Shown: one piece after another, positions 26,214 through 35,375 of the stretch | Layout of the letters: every line of letters begins with the position of its first letter | How positions within the stretch are numbered: position 1 is the stretch's first letter | Assembly (NCBI RefSeq): GCF_029626145.1 | Contig: NZ_JARUBJ010000002.1 | Coordinates: 1,828,501 to 1,892,500 of the forward strand | DNA length: 64,000 bases | Source: Micromonospora sp. WMMD961 | GTDB taxonomy: Bacteria; Actinomycetota; Actinomycetes; Mycobacteriales; Micromonosporaceae | Direction: 5' to 3' | Position numbers and translations under genes: made by a program | The notes under the pieces: generated by a model | What the model was told of the DNA's origin: nothing | The model's database searches: none | What the model saw: only the letters and a program-made list of their open reading frames with translations

Positions 26214-26923
26214 CCGAGACCCCGGCAGCCCTGCGCGAGGCGCACCACGCCGACGTCTCCGGCGGCTGGCTGCGCCCAGCCGTCTTCGGCGCGATGGACG
26301 GGCTGGTCACCAACATCGCCCTGATCGCCGGCGTCGGCGGCGGCGGAGTGTCGCCGCACAGCATCGTGCTCACCGGCACCGCCGGCCTGGTCGCCGGGGC
26401 GATCTCGATGGGGCTCGGCGAATACACCAGCGTCCGGTCCGCCAACGAGCAGGTCGCCGCCGAGGTGGCCAAGGAGCGACGGGAACTGGAACGCCACCCC
26501 GAGGCGGAGGCCCGCGAACTGGCCGACGCCTGGGTGGCCCGCGGCCTACCCCGGGACCTCGCCACCCAGGTCGCCGAAGCGGTACGCCGCGACCCGGAGG
26601 AAGCCCTACGGGTGCACGTCCGCGAGGAGTTGGGCGTCGACCCCGACGACCAGCCCAGCCCATGGGCCGCGGCGACCTCGTCGTTCCTGTTCTTCTCGCT
26701 GGGCGCACTGATTCCGCTGCTGACCTACCTGTTCGGCGCCACCGACCTGTGGCTGGCACTCGCCGTCGGCGGGATCGGGCTGTTCGCCGCCGGTGCGGTG
26801 GTCGCCCGCTTCACCAACCGGCCCTGGTGGACCGGCGGCCTGCGCCAACTGCTGCTGGGTGCCGCCGCGGCCGGCGCCACCTACCTCATCGGCACGCTGA
26901 TCGGGGTGCACGGCGGGCTGTGA
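26210..26923 (+). CDS. VIT/CCC1-family metal ion transporter
   Basis: A 237-residue membrane protein of the vacuolar iron transporter (VIT1/CCC1) family. The N-terminal helix carries AVFGAMDGLVTNIALIAGVG, and the second helix has AGLVAGAISMGLGEYTSVRS, the family metal-binding core. A hydrophilic helical insert (about residues 75-145) is followed by three more membrane helices. These proteins export or sequester Fe(II)/Mn(II). The GTG start overlaps the map stop (GTGA), and the gene ends 6 bp before the convergent nucleotidyltransferase gene. Confidence 0.88.
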   Translation: MTETPAALREAHHADVSGGWLRPAVFGAMDGLVTNIALIAGVGGGGVSPHSIVLTGTAGLVAGAISMGLGEYTSVRSANEQVAAEVAKERRELERHPEAEARELADAWVARGLPRDLATQVAEAVRRDPEEALRVHVREELGVDPDDQPSPWAAATSSFLFFSLGALIPLLTYLFGATDLWLALAVGGIGLFAAGAVVARFTNRPWWTGGLRQLLLGAAAAGATYLIGTLIGVHGGL

Positions 26924-26929
26924 CGCCTG

Positions 26930-27667
26930 TCAACCGGTGAGCAGGTCGTCGATCGTCCCGTCGACCGCACGACCACGGGCGGCCAGGTCCTCGGCCTGCC
27001 GGGTCAGCACCGCACCCACCTCGGTCATGTCCGCGCCGGCCAACCCGGTGCGGCGAACCGCGTCCCCCGGGTCACGGAAGTAGGTGCGGCTCAGCAGGCC
27101 CGTCACCGTGGCCGCCGCCAGCCGGGCCTCACCGAGCATCAACAGGGCCTGGTCGGTCTCGTACCACTCGGCGAGCCGCGCCGCCCGGGCGTGCGCCGCG
27201 CTGCCCCGATACCAGGCCTGCCGGGCCGCGGTGCTGAACTCCGCCGGTCGAGCCCGGGCCAACCGGCCCAGATGCTCGTCGCGCAGCGTCCGCAACCAAC
27301 CCGTCGGGTCGTGCAACGCCTGGGTGGTGACGTACCGGTCGGCGGTCAGCGGCCACAGTGCGGAGATCACCCGAGCCTGCGCCAGGTAGTCCTCCGCGCC
27401 GGCCACGGTCAGATCGACAAGCACCCCGTCCACCCGGCGGGTCGCCGGTGACGGGCCGGCACCGGACCGGTAGGTGACCACCAACATCCCCGCCTCACGG
27501 TCCCCACCGCCGTCGTCGTCACCGTGCGCCAGGGGCCCGTGCACCGCGACCGCGAGCACGTCGGCCGGGAAACGCCGCCGGACCGCCTCGGCGACCCGCT
27601 CCGCGACCGCCCACCGTCCGTCGTCGAGACCCCGATCGACACCGGTCTGCTCGCTGCCCGCGCTCAC
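26930..27667 (-). CDS. Nucleotidyltransferase-fold protein, kanamycin nucleotidyltransferase-like
   Basis: A 245-residue protein. Near residue 43 it carries AVHGPLAHGDDDGGGDREAG, a loose match to the G(S/P)-x-D-x-E nucleotidyltransferase motif of the KNTase/ANT(4') group. A helical C-terminal half follows (ARQAWYRGSAAHARAARLAE). It may transfer a nucleotide to a small molecule, but the motif is divergent and resistance function cannot be claimed. Confidence 0.65.
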   Translation of the reverse strand: MSAGSEQTGVDRGLDDGRWAVAERVAEAVRRRFPADVLAVAVHGPLAHGDDDGGGDREAGMLVVTYRSGAGPSPATRRVDGVLVDLTVAGAEDYLAQARVISALWPLTADRYVTTQALHDPTGWLRTLRDEHLGRLARARPAEFSTAARQAWYRGSAAHARAARLAEWYETDQALLMLGEARLAAATVTGLLSRTYFRDPGDAVRRTGLAGADMTEVGAVLTRQAEDLAARGRAVDGTIDDLLTG

Positions 27668-27756
27668 GGGGCCACCTCTGTTCGCGACTGCGGGGCTCGC
27701 AAACCCGGCTCACTCCTCGCGCTCACGGGGTCACCTTCCGCTGGCTGGGCGTCAGC

Positions 27757-28257
27757 CTAGCCAGCCGGCGGCGGACCGGCGGGCGCGCCGCGCCCGGTCG
27801 GTACCAACCGGAAGATGCGGATCTCCCGGCCACCGGCCCGCTGCACGTACGTGCGGTACGCGGGCCACTCGGTGACCAGCAGCTGCCACAGCCGGTCCCG
27901 TTCGGCGCCGGATGCCGGCTCGGCCCGCACCGGGATCCGCCGGCCCTTCACGTCCACCTCGGCGGCCGGATCGGCGAGCAGGTTCATCGCCCAGCCCGGA
28001 TGGTGGGCCTGCCCCCAGTTGGAACCGATCACCACGTAGGCGTCGCCATCGGGCACGTACAGCAGCGGGTTGCTGCGGGGCTTGCCGGAGCGGCGACCCG
28101 TCGTGGTGATCACCAGGGACGGCATCAGGCCGAGCGCGACCACCCGACCCCGGGTGAGCCGACCGATCACGCGGTCGGCTGGCACCAGCAGACGTGCGGC
28201 GGCGCCGAACCAGCGGTAATGACCAACTCGGCGGGTGATATTTCCCAGCACTGACAC
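27757..28257 (-). CDS. Deazaflavin (F420)-dependent nitroreductase-family protein
   Basis: A 166-residue member of the DUF385/Ddn family of actinobacterial split-barrel proteins. Conserved segments are LVITTTGRRSGKPRSNPLLY, YVVIGSNWGQAHHPGWAMNL and VKGRRIPVRAEP. Family members bind F420H2 and reduce or bind hydrophobic substrates near the membrane. The GTG at 28257 starts the family N-terminus VSVLGNITRRVGHYRWFG; the longer open frame upstream is low-complexity. It precedes the nucleotidyltransferase gene on the same strand by 90 bp. Confidence 0.85.
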   Translation of the reverse strand: MSVLGNITRRVGHYRWFGAAARLLVPADRVIGRLTRGRVVALGLMPSLVITTTGRRSGKPRSNPLLYVPDGDAYVVIGSNWGQAHHPGWAMNLLADPAAEVDVKGRRIPVRAEPASGAERDRLWQLLVTEWPAYRTYVQRAGGREIRIFRLVPTGRGAPAGPPPAG

Positions 28258-28362
28258 GCGGATCAGTCTGCCGGTTGCCCGGCCCCGGCGGCACCCCCAC
28301 GCCCGCCCGGATCGCCGACCGGCCGGTCGGTCACCCGCCGACCGGCGGGCCACGGAGGTCGG

Positions 28363-31131
28363 TCAGTCCAGCCGCCGTTCGATCGGCAGCCGGGCGCGGG
28401 TGAACAGACCGGCCCCGAGCATCGCCACCACCGGCACCAGCACCAGCACGCCGAGCGTGGGCCACGGCACCAGGATCGGGTACGGATCGGATGCCGGCCA
28501 GTCGCTGGCGTACTGCCGGTTGACCGAGAACAGCACGATCGCCGCGGTGCCCAGCCCGGCCACGATGCCGAGCACCGAACCGAGCCCGGCGATGACCCCG
28601 GCCTGGCAGACCGCCAACATCCGGCGCAACGCCGGTGCCGCGCCGACGGCCGCCAGGGTGGTCAGCTCGGCACGTCCCTCGGCGGCGGCGAGCGCGGTGG
28701 CGATACCAGCAGCTCCCACCGTGATCAGGCCGGCCGCCGCTGCGAGCAACAGGAGCAGCGGTGAGATGTCGCGCGGTGCGGAACCCTGCTCCACGTTCAG
28801 CGAGAACGTCCCGAACGAGCGCAGGGCGGCGGCGAACCGGGCCTGCTGCTCCTCGTCGGGTGGCGACGGGGTGCCGATCACCCAGCCGGCCGAGGACCAG
28901 TTCAGGTCGAGTTGTCGGGCCGCGGAGGTGGACAGCAGCAGGCGGGGGTAGCCGGTGGCCCGGGGCAGCGCGTACCCCGGGAGGTCACGGAGCGCGGTCA
29001 TTTGATCGGGCCCGGTGTCCACCCGGCTGACGCGTACGGTGACCAGGCCGTCGTGCAGGTAACGCGGGTCGGTCACCACCACGCCACCGGCGCGCAGCAC
29101 CGCCGATGCCGCCGCGGTCGTCGTCGGGTCCGCGCCGGTGAGAAGAGGTATTGCGGAGCCGTCGTCCACCCAGGGCTCCACGTAGCCCCCGGAGGAGTCC
29201 GCCCGGCAGCGTGGGTCGGCCCGGGCCTGCCGGCGGTCCGGCGCGGGAAGGTCGTCGCCGGGCTGCCACGGGCAGACCTGGGTCGGTGGGAGCACCGGCG
29301 CGATGTCGCAGTAGCCGGTGCCCGCCGCCTCGCAGTTGGGCGCGTAGACGGAGGCGACCGCGCCGACCCCCAACTGATCCCGGGCCGCATCGACGACCTG
29401 GGCCAGCGTGGGTTGCTCGGCCGACCCGTTCTGGTAGACCAGCATGTGACCGGTCGGCAGCGTCGGCTGGTACGCGCGCGCGTCACGGGCGCCGTCACTG
29501 GCCAGGTACCCACCGAGCGCCACGCTGCTCGCTACGGCTGCCATCACGGCGCAGATGGCCGGTGCTGCGGCGGCCCGGTTACGGCTGGCGTCGCGCAGCG
29601 CGATCCGAGGTGCCAACGGCAACAGCCGACCGAGGCGGGCGAGCGACCCGATCAGCGTGGGCGTGCAGCACACCAGACCCAACTCGCCGAGGATCAGACC
29701 GGTGAGGATCACCGCCGGGGAGGTCCGGCTGGCCCCGTACGCCGCCAGCCCGGCCCCGCCGACCACCAGCGCCAGACCGACGACCAACCAGCGACCCGGG
29801 GACACCGGTGGGGTACGTCGCCCGGCGAGCCCGGCGCTGACGTCCTGCCGGGCTGCCGTCCAGGCCGGTGCCAGCGCGGCGAGCACCCCGGCCAGCACCG
29901 CGACCCCACCGAGCAGCACCAGGGCGGCCGGCCAGCAGCGGTAGCCGCCGAAGCGCATGCCGAAGACGTACTGCTCCATCAGCGGGCGACCGGCGAACGC
30001 TGCGCCGACACCGACAACCAGGCCGGTGGCGGCGCCCAGCACACCCAGCACCACACCGTCGGCCAGCACGACCCGGCGCAGTTGGGCGGCGTCCCCGCCG
30101 GCCACCGCGACCAGCGCCAGATCCCGTCGTCGGCGACGGACACCGACGGCGAAGGCCGGCCCGACCAGAAGGACGACCTCCAGCAGCCCGAGGCCGGCGA
30201 TCAGGACGCCGGTACTCAGGTCGTTGGCGTCGCTCGCGCCGGTCAACCCGAACCACGTCCGGTCCGCCCCGCCCCCAGGGCCGGTCCAACGACGCGCGGT
30301 GACCACCACTCCCCGCTCGTTCAGCCGGGACACCAGCGCGGCGTCGACGGTCCCGGGTACGTCCGCCAACCAGACGCTGTCCGGCTCCGGACCGGTCCTC
30401 GGTACGGCTCCCGGATGCAGCGCGACGACCGGACCGAGGTCGTCGGCGAACTCGACCACCCCCACCACGGTGTACGCCCTGCTCCCGTCGGCGACCGTGA
30501 CGGCGGCACCGAGGCGCAGGTCCAGGCGGCGCAGTGCCGCCGGGCTGACCGCGACCTCGCCGGCCTGCTGCGGCGCCCGGCCGGCCAGGAACCGCACCAG
30601 CCCGCGGGCCAGTGGGTCGCCGAGGTCCAGCACCCGACCGGCCACGTCCTCGTCGCGGTGCGGACCGGGCAGGGTCAGCGGGGCGTACGGGCGCACCTCG
30701 GTGACCCGGCTGCCCGGCCCCAACAGCGCGGTCATCTGGGCTGCGGTGGCCCTTGCCGGGGGCGTGCCATCCTGCGTGTTCCAGCCCTCACCCCACTCGT
30801 CCTGTCCCACCGGACCGCTGGCGACCCACTGCAACTCCGCGTCGGCCACGCCGAGCCGACGGTCGACACGTTCCTGCGGGGTCAGCTCGGCCATGTCGTA
30901 GCTCGCCGCGAGGAAGGCCAGCGCGGCCACCGGGAGGGCGATCATCGCGAGGACGAGGATGGTCCGTCGCCGGGCCCGGCGGGACTCGCGCCGCGCGATC
31001 CGCAGCGCGGTGCGCCAGGAGCCGGTCAGCTCGGCGATCCGCCGCCGGCCGACGAGCGCGGATGGTTGGACCGGTCCCGCCGGGGCGGGGTCGGTCCGGC
31101 CAGGGGCCCGCCGCGTACGGCGGACGATCAC
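28363..31131 (-). CDS. ABC transporter permease with two FtsX-like domains
   Basis: A 922-residue permease of the MacB/FtsX class (type VII-like). An N-terminal helix (RRRTILVLAMIALPVAALAF) is followed by a large extracytoplasmic domain, a first FtsX helix set (about residues 305-445), a central helix pair, a second extracytoplasmic domain (about 545-770) and a second FtsX set (about 785-910). Such duplicated permeases usually export lipids or peptides or act as mechanotransmitters. The GTG start overlaps the ATPase gene stop by 4 bp, and the operon is headed by a PadR regulator. Confidence 0.9.
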   Translation of the reverse strand: MIVRRTRRAPGRTDPAPAGPVQPSALVGRRRIAELTGSWRTALRIARRESRRARRRTILVLAMIALPVAALAFLAASYDMAELTPQERVDRRLGVADAELQWVASGPVGQDEWGEGWNTQDGTPPARATAAQMTALLGPGSRVTEVRPYAPLTLPGPHRDEDVAGRVLDLGDPLARGLVRFLAGRAPQQAGEVAVSPAALRRLDLRLGAAVTVADGSRAYTVVGVVEFADDLGPVVALHPGAVPRTGPEPDSVWLADVPGTVDAALVSRLNERGVVVTARRWTGPGGGADRTWFGLTGASDANDLSTGVLIAGLGLLEVVLLVGPAFAVGVRRRRRDLALVAVAGGDAAQLRRVVLADGVVLGVLGAATGLVVGVGAAFAGRPLMEQYVFGMRFGGYRCWPAALVLLGGVAVLAGVLAALAPAWTAARQDVSAGLAGRRTPPVSPGRWLVVGLALVVGGAGLAAYGASRTSPAVILTGLILGELGLVCCTPTLIGSLARLGRLLPLAPRIALRDASRNRAAAAPAICAVMAAVASSVALGGYLASDGARDARAYQPTLPTGHMLVYQNGSAEQPTLAQVVDAARDQLGVGAVASVYAPNCEAAGTGYCDIAPVLPPTQVCPWQPGDDLPAPDRRQARADPRCRADSSGGYVEPWVDDGSAIPLLTGADPTTTAAASAVLRAGGVVVTDPRYLHDGLVTVRVSRVDTGPDQMTALRDLPGYALPRATGYPRLLLSTSAARQLDLNWSSAGWVIGTPSPPDEEQQARFAAALRSFGTFSLNVEQGSAPRDISPLLLLLAAAAGLITVGAAGIATALAAAEGRAELTTLAAVGAAPALRRMLAVCQAGVIAGLGSVLGIVAGLGTAAIVLFSVNRQYASDWPASDPYPILVPWPTLGVLVLVPVVAMLGAGLFTRARLPIERRLD

Positions 31132-31862
31132 CGGTCGCTGCCGGACAGCAACTGCTCGACGCTGCCCAGCGGTGCCGTCGTGTCGACCAGCACGCCGTCG
31201 CGGAGGAACACCACCCGGTCCGCCCAGCCGGCATGTCGTGCCTCGTGGGTGACCAGCACTCCGGCGGCACCCGCGTCGATCCGGCGGCGCAGCAGGTGCA
31301 GCACCGCCTCACCGGTCTGCGAGTCCAGTGCGCCGGTGGGCTCGTCGGCGAGCACCAGCCGGCGCTCGCCCACCAACGCGCGGGCGATGGCCACCCGCTG
31401 CTGCTGCCCGCCGGAGAGCTGGTCGGGGAAACGGTCGCCCAGCCCGGGCAGGCCCACCTCGGTGAGCGCGGCCCGGGCCAGCGCGCGGGCGCGGCGTCCG
31501 CTGGTGCCGTCGAGCTCCAACGGGAGCGCCACGTTCTCCAGCGCGCTCAGACTGCCCAGCAGGTTGAGCTGCTGGAAGATGTAGCCGATCCGGCGACGAC
31601 GAAGCTGGGCCAACCCGCGACGGTCCAGAGCCCCGAGCGGTTGCCCCTCGACCCGGACCTCGCCGTCGGTCGGCCGGTCCAGCCCTCCGGCCAGAGCCAG
31701 CAACGTCGACTTGCCGGAGCCGGACGGCCCCATCACCGCGACCAGTTCGCCGGGCCGGACGGCCAGGCTGACGCCGCGCAGCGCACGCACCGCCGACGGT
31801 CCGGTGCCGTGGGTGCGGTGGACGGCGCGGATGTCCAACACCGCGTCGTCCGCCCCGCTCAC
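31128..31862 (-). CDS. ABC transporter ATP-binding protein (MacB/LolD-like)
   Basis: A 244-residue ATPase partner of the downstream FtsX-type permease. Walker A is GPSGSGKSTLLALAGGLD, the signature is LSGGQQQRVAIARAL, Walker B is LVLADEPTGALD, and the switch His is in VLVTHEARHAG. All catalytic residues are intact. The gene overlaps the PadR regulator gene upstream and the permease downstream, both by 4 bp, so the three products should be made together. Confidence 0.93.
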   Translation of the reverse strand: MSGADDAVLDIRAVHRTHGTGPSAVRALRGVSLAVRPGELVAVMGPSGSGKSTLLALAGGLDRPTDGEVRVEGQPLGALDRRGLAQLRRRRIGYIFQQLNLLGSLSALENVALPLELDGTSGRRARALARAALTEVGLPGLGDRFPDQLSGGQQQRVAIARALVGERRLVLADEPTGALDSQTGEAVLHLLRRRIDAGAAGVLVTHEARHAGWADRVVFLRDGVLVDTTAPLGSVEQLLSGSDR

Positions 31863-32461
31863 CGTCGCGCCTCCTCGCCGGCCCAGGTCACCGCGTCCCG
31901 CGCGTCGGCGTCCCCCGGTCGGAGAACGGGCGGCGGGGGGTCGGTGGGTTGGTGCCGCACCAGGCTGGTCTCACAGTGGTCCAACCAGCGCACCTCCGCC
32001 TCGGCCTGGAACACCATCGAGTCCAGTACGAGTCGCCAGGGGAGATCCTCCGGCCGGTTACTGCCGTACTTCAGCCGGGTCAGCTCCTGCAGGGCCCGCA
32101 TCGTCGCGCTGCGCTGGGCCTGCACCACCGAGCGGACGTCCACCCCGGGGGTGGTCAGCGCCAACGCCAGCTTGATGGCCAACTCGTCGCGGGGTCGGTC
32201 CGTGCGGCTGATCGGGGTGGCGAACCACAGCGCCAGGTCCGCCCGTCCGGCGTCGGTGATCTCGTACGGGCGCTGCCCGGCCTCGCTCTCCGGCAGCGGG
32301 CGCACCAGACCGTCCCGTTCCAGCCGGGACAGCGTGGTGTAGACCTGCCCGATGTTCAGCGGCCAGGTCGAGCCGGTCGACTCCTCGAACGCGGCGCGCA
32401 GCTGGTAGCCGTACATCTGGCCGCGTTCGAGCAGGGCGAGCAACCCGTGACGGATGGACAT
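31859..32461 (-). CDS. PadR-family transcriptional regulator
   Basis: A 200-residue PadR protein. The winged-helix N-terminus has the family signature HGLLALLERGQMYGYQLRAA and LNIGQVYTTLSRLERDGLVR. The C-terminal helical domain (about residues 95-180) mediates dimerisation. It heads the operon with the ABC ATPase and permease and most likely represses it. A perfect palindrome directly upstream of its ATG is the probable operator. PadR repressors usually release DNA on binding a small toxic ligand. Confidence 0.92.
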   Translation of the reverse strand: MSIRHGLLALLERGQMYGYQLRAAFEESTGSTWPLNIGQVYTTLSRLERDGLVRPLPESEAGQRPYEITDAGRADLALWFATPISRTDRPRDELAIKLALALTTPGVDVRSVVQAQRSATMRALQELTRLKYGSNRPEDLPWRLVLDSMVFQAEAEVRWLDHCETSLVRHQPTDPPPPVLRPGDADARDAVTWAGEEARR

Positions 32462-32470
32462 GGCAACGGA

Positions 32471-32489
32471 GTATGCATACCTGGTATGC
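32471..32489. promoter_or_regulatory. Probable PadR operator overlapping the promoter
   Basis: GCATACCTGGTATGC (32475-32489) is a perfect palindrome around one central base, and it overlaps a second palindrome GTATGCATAC (32471-32480). On the minus strand the sequence ends in CATACT, a plausible -10 lying 8 nt before the PadR ATG at 32461. The operator would therefore cover the promoter. AT-rich inverted repeats of this kind are typical PadR sites. Confidence 0.65.
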
Positions 32490-32513
32490 GCACCGCAACC
32501 GGAGCGGACCTGT

Positions 32514-32951
32514 TCAGGCTGGTCGACCGGGAAACGGGACGGTCAGCGGCGTCGACCCGGCCGTCTTGCGCCACCGGGTGGCGCGCACGGCGTACTCCAC
32601 CAGGGCCGCCAGCGCCTGGTCCCGGTCGGCGCCGGTGGTGGACGCCAGCGCCGCCCGCCAGTGCGCGGCCGCGCGTTCCTCCACCTCGGCGGCGAGCCGC
32701 AACGCGCTCGCCCGGTCGGTGACCGGGAACGGCAGCGCGTAGCCGGCGCGGTCCGGCGGCACGACGCCGCCGGCGGTGGTGAGCTGCACCACCAGGGTGT
32801 CGCGCCGACGTCGATGCGCGGCCTCGGCCTGGTGTGCCGACTCCCGTGCCGCACCGGTGAGCCGGACACCGATCCGCCCGTAGGCGTAGATGGCCGCGTA
32901 CTCGGCGGACAGCGCGGAGGCGAGTGCCTCTCCGGCGGACGGCTGCCTCAC
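32514..32951 (-). CDS. DUF4439 ferritin-like domain protein
   Basis: A 145-residue helical protein with the DUF4439 pattern: EYAAIYAYGRIGVRL in helix 1, AHQAEAAHRRRRD in helix 2, AALVEYAVRATRWR at the end, and a central GYALPFPV loop. The fold is ferritin-like, but the metal ligands are not obvious. Its GTG overlaps the stop of the upstream lipoprotein gene (GTGA). The same pair commonly precedes rimP in actinomycetes; the role is unknown. Confidence 0.8.
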   Translation of the reverse strand: MRQPSAGEALASALSAEYAAIYAYGRIGVRLTGAARESAHQAEAAHRRRRDTLVVQLTTAGGVVPPDRAGYALPFPVTDRASALRLAAEVEERAAAHWRAALASTTGADRDQALAALVEYAVRATRWRKTAGSTPLTVPFPGRPA

Positions 32952-33475
32952 TTCAGTGCCTCCTGGTGGGTCGCGCGGGCGGCGACGATCGACCCGAGCA
33001 GTGCGGCCCGCTCCGCGGGTGCTGCGGCGCAGGCGGTGGTCGCGGACTGCTGGGCGGTCTTCTCCAGTGCGCGCAGCGCGGCGAGCGCGCCGGCCGGGTC
33101 GGCCGCCGGGGCGGTGGTCGGGGCGGTGGGCCCCGCCGACGGCAGGGCGACGCCGATCACCCGGGCCAGCTCGGTGGCGTGGGCGGTGTGCGCCTCGGCG
33201 ATCGGGTCGAGCCGGCCGGCCAGGTCGGGGTACGCCGCGGCGCTGCTCCGGTACGCCTCGGCCAGCGCGAGTGACTCGTCCACCATCGGCCGCAGCGGGT
33301 CCGGCGGCGGTGCTGGCTCGTCGTCACGGTCGAAAAGATCACAGCCGGTCAGTGGCGCGGCGGCGCCACCGAGCACCAGCAGCGCCCCGCCGTGCAGGAG
33401 CTTACGCCGGGAATGTCCGGATGCCTGGTTGCGCTGTGTCGTTCTGCCGATCCCCACCGGGCAAGTCAACACCAT
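32948..33475 (-). CDS. Probable Tat-exported lipoprotein, ferritin-like helical
   Basis: A 175-residue protein. A twin-arginine type signal (SRRKLLHGGALLVLGG) leads to a lipobox-like LTGC near residue 45, so it is probably exported folded and lipidated. The mature part is Ala-rich and helical, with a Pro/Thr linker (PTAPTTAPAADPAG). Helices contain EAYRSS and EAHTAHATELARVI, consistent with a ferritin-like bundle. The ATG at 33475 was chosen (GGAG upstream); GTG at 33457 is possible. It is divergent from rimP and overlaps the DUF4439 gene. Confidence 0.7.
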   Translation of the reverse strand: MVLTCPVGIGRTTQRNQASGHSRRKLLHGGALLVLGGAAAPLTGCDLFDRDDEPAPPPDPLRPMVDESLALAEAYRSSAAAYPDLAGRLDPIAEAHTAHATELARVIGVALPSAGPTAPTTAPAADPAGALAALRALEKTAQQSATTACAAAPAERAALLGSIVAARATHQEALK

Positions 33476-33629
33476 GTGCGCCGCTCCGGGGGCCACCGGC
33501 GTCGGTGCGCCGCCCGGCCCGACGCCGGGCAGGCGCGTTACGCTCTGCGCAGCCGCCGGCGTGTCCGCTCCGGTGGCGTGCCGGCATGGCCGGACGACCG
33601 ACCACCGTCGACCAGGGAAAGGTGCGGAG

Positions 33630-34319
33630 ATGACGCAGCGTGGCCGTGCCACCAGGCCGACGGGTCGACCCCGCGATGCCGCGGGCCCCCGTGGTGGTGA
33701 CCTCGCCGGGAGACGCGCCCGGCTTCGAGCCGTGATCGAGCCCGTCGTCGACGACGCCGGCTACGACCTGGAGGACCTGTCGGTCTCCCGGGCCGGTCGC
33801 CGGCACGTGGTGCGGGTGATGGTCGACGCCGACGGCGGGATCGACCTGGACGCCGTCGCGGACGTCTCCCGCGCGGTCTCGGCCGCGCTGGATGCCGCGG
33901 AGGAGGCCGGTGGTGACATCGTCGCCGGGGAGTACCAGCTCGAGGTCAGTTCGCCGGGCGTCGACCGCCCGCTCACCCTGCCCCGACACTGGCGGCGCAA
34001 CGTGAGCCGACTCGTCAAGGTCACCGTTCGGGGCGCGACCGCGCTGCCCGGCCAGCGCGGCGAGCAGCCCGCCGGTGACCGCCAGCTGACCGGCCGGGTG
34101 ATCGCGGCCGACGACGAGGGCGTGCTGCTGGAGACCGAGGCCGGGCGTGCCTCCTGGGCGTACGCCCAGCTGGGCCCGGGGCGCGTGCAGGTCGAGTTCA
34201 CCCGCCTCGCCGAGCTCGGCGAGGCGGACGAGGAGTTCGACGACGCGGACGATTCTGACGAGATCGACGATTCAGACGACATCGACGACGAAGATGATGT
34301 GGAGGACGAGGAGAGGTGA
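33630..34319 (+). CDS. rimP: Ribosome maturation factor RimP
   Basis: A 229-residue RimP needed for 30S subunit maturation. The N-terminal alpha/beta domain has VIEPVVDDAGYDLEDLSVSR and the conserved YQLEVSSPGVDRPL motif, followed by the SH3-like C-terminal domain (VTVRGATALPG, LTGRVIAADDEGVLLETEAG). The last 35 residues form a strikingly acidic Asp/Glu tail not found in short RimPs. The ATG at 33630 follows GCGGAG. The stop overlaps the nusA GTG by 4 bp. Confidence 0.93.
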   Translation: MTQRGRATRPTGRPRDAAGPRGGDLAGRRARLRAVIEPVVDDAGYDLEDLSVSRAGRRHVVRVMVDADGGIDLDAVADVSRAVSAALDAAEEAGGDIVAGEYQLEVSSPGVDRPLTLPRHWRRNVSRLVKVTVRGATALPGQRGEQPAGDRQLTGRVIAADDEGVLLETEAGRASWAYAQLGPGRVQVEFTRLAELGEADEEFDDADDSDEIDDSDDIDDEDDVEDEER

Positions 34320-35359
34320 ACATCGACCTCGCGGCGCTGCGCGCACTCGAGCGCGAGCGGGAGATCCCGTTCGACACGATTCTCGCGGCGATCGAGACCG
34401 CGTTGCTGACCGCCTACCGGCACACCGACGGCGCCGAGCCGCACGCCCGGGTGGAGATCGACCGTAAGTCCGGCGCCGCTCTGGTGTACGCGCAGGAGAT
34501 GGACTCCGACGGCAGCCTGGTGCGGGAGTGGGACGACACCCCGCACGACTTCGGCCGGATCGCCGCCATGACCGCCAAGCAGGTGATCCTCCAGCGTCTG
34601 CGGGAGGCCACCGACGAGGTGCACTTCGGTGAGTACGTGGGCCGCGAGGGTGACCTCGTGACCGGCGTGGTGCAGGCGCACGAGACGCGTACCGAGAAGG
34701 GCATCGTCAGCGTCGACCTGGGCAAGCTGGAGGGTGTGCTGCCGCAGTCCGAGCAGGTGCCCGGTGAGCGGTACGCCCACGGTGAGCGGGTCCGCTGTGT
34801 CGTGGTGCACGTCGCCAAGGGCATGCGCGGGCCGCAGATCACCCTGTCCCGGTCGCACCCGGCGCTGGTCAAGAAGCTGTTCGCGCTGGAGGTCCCGGAG
34901 ATCGCCGACGGCACTGTCGAGATCGGCGCGATCGCCCGTGAGGCAGGTCACCGTACGAAGATCGCCGTCCGCTCCACGACCCCCGGGGTCAACGCCAAGG
35001 GCGCCTGCATCGGGCCGATGGGCCAGCGGGTGCGCGCCGTGATGAGCGAGTTGCACGGCGAAAAGATCGACATCATCGACTGGTCGGACGACCCGGCCAC
35101 CTTCGTCGGTAACGCGTTGTCGCCGGCCAAGGCGCTACGGGTCGAGGTGGTCGACCTGGCCGGTCGAGCCGCCCGGGTGACCGTTCCCGACTTCCAGCTT
35201 TCGCTGGCCATCGGCCGGGAGGGGCAGAATGCCCGACTCGCGGCCCGTCTGACCGGTTGGCGGATCGACATCCGCTCCGATGCGGAGCAGACCGCCCCGG
35301 CCGCGCGTGAGGGAGCTGATCACGTGCGGGAGCCGGGCGGCGCGATCTCGGGCGGCTAG
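34316..35359 (+). CDS. nusA: Transcription termination/antitermination factor NusA
   Basis: A 347-residue actinobacterial-length NusA. The N-terminal RNA-polymerase-binding domain starts NIDLAALRALEREREIPFDT. An S1 domain (about residues 125-200, DLVTGVVQAHETRTEKGIVS) and two KH domains (GACIGPMGQRVRAVMSELHG and AIGREGQNARLAARLTGWRI) follow. It lacks the acidic repeats of E. coli NusA, as expected. The GTG start overlaps the rimP stop. Confidence 0.95.
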   Translation: MNIDLAALRALEREREIPFDTILAAIETALLTAYRHTDGAEPHARVEIDRKSGAALVYAQEMDSDGSLVREWDDTPHDFGRIAAMTAKQVILQRLREATDEVHFGEYVGREGDLVTGVVQAHETRTEKGIVSVDLGKLEGVLPQSEQVPGERYAHGERVRCVVVHVAKGMRGPQITLSRSHPALVKKLFALEVPEIADGTVEIGAIAREAGHRTKIAVRSTTPGVNAKGACIGPMGQRVRAVMSELHGEKIDIIDWSDDPATFVGNALSPAKALRVEVVDLAGRAARVTVPDFQLSLAIGREGQNARLAARLTGWRIDIRSDAEQTAPAAREGADHVREPGGAISGG

Positions 35360-35362
35360 GGG

Positions 35363-35368
35363 TAGACT
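35363..35368 (+). promoter_or_regulatory. Candidate -10 (TAGACT) for a leaderless rnpM transcript
   Basis: TAGACT lies directly after the nusA stop and ends 7 nt before the rnpM GTG. The spacing fits a transcription start at the start codon. No convincing -35 is visible. Confidence 0.35.
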
Positions 35369-35375
35369 TCTTCCA

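Noticed and set aside
27651..27740. Short direct repeat around GCGCTCACGGGG
   Set aside because: The two copies share only about 18 bases and have no clear boundary or associated feature.
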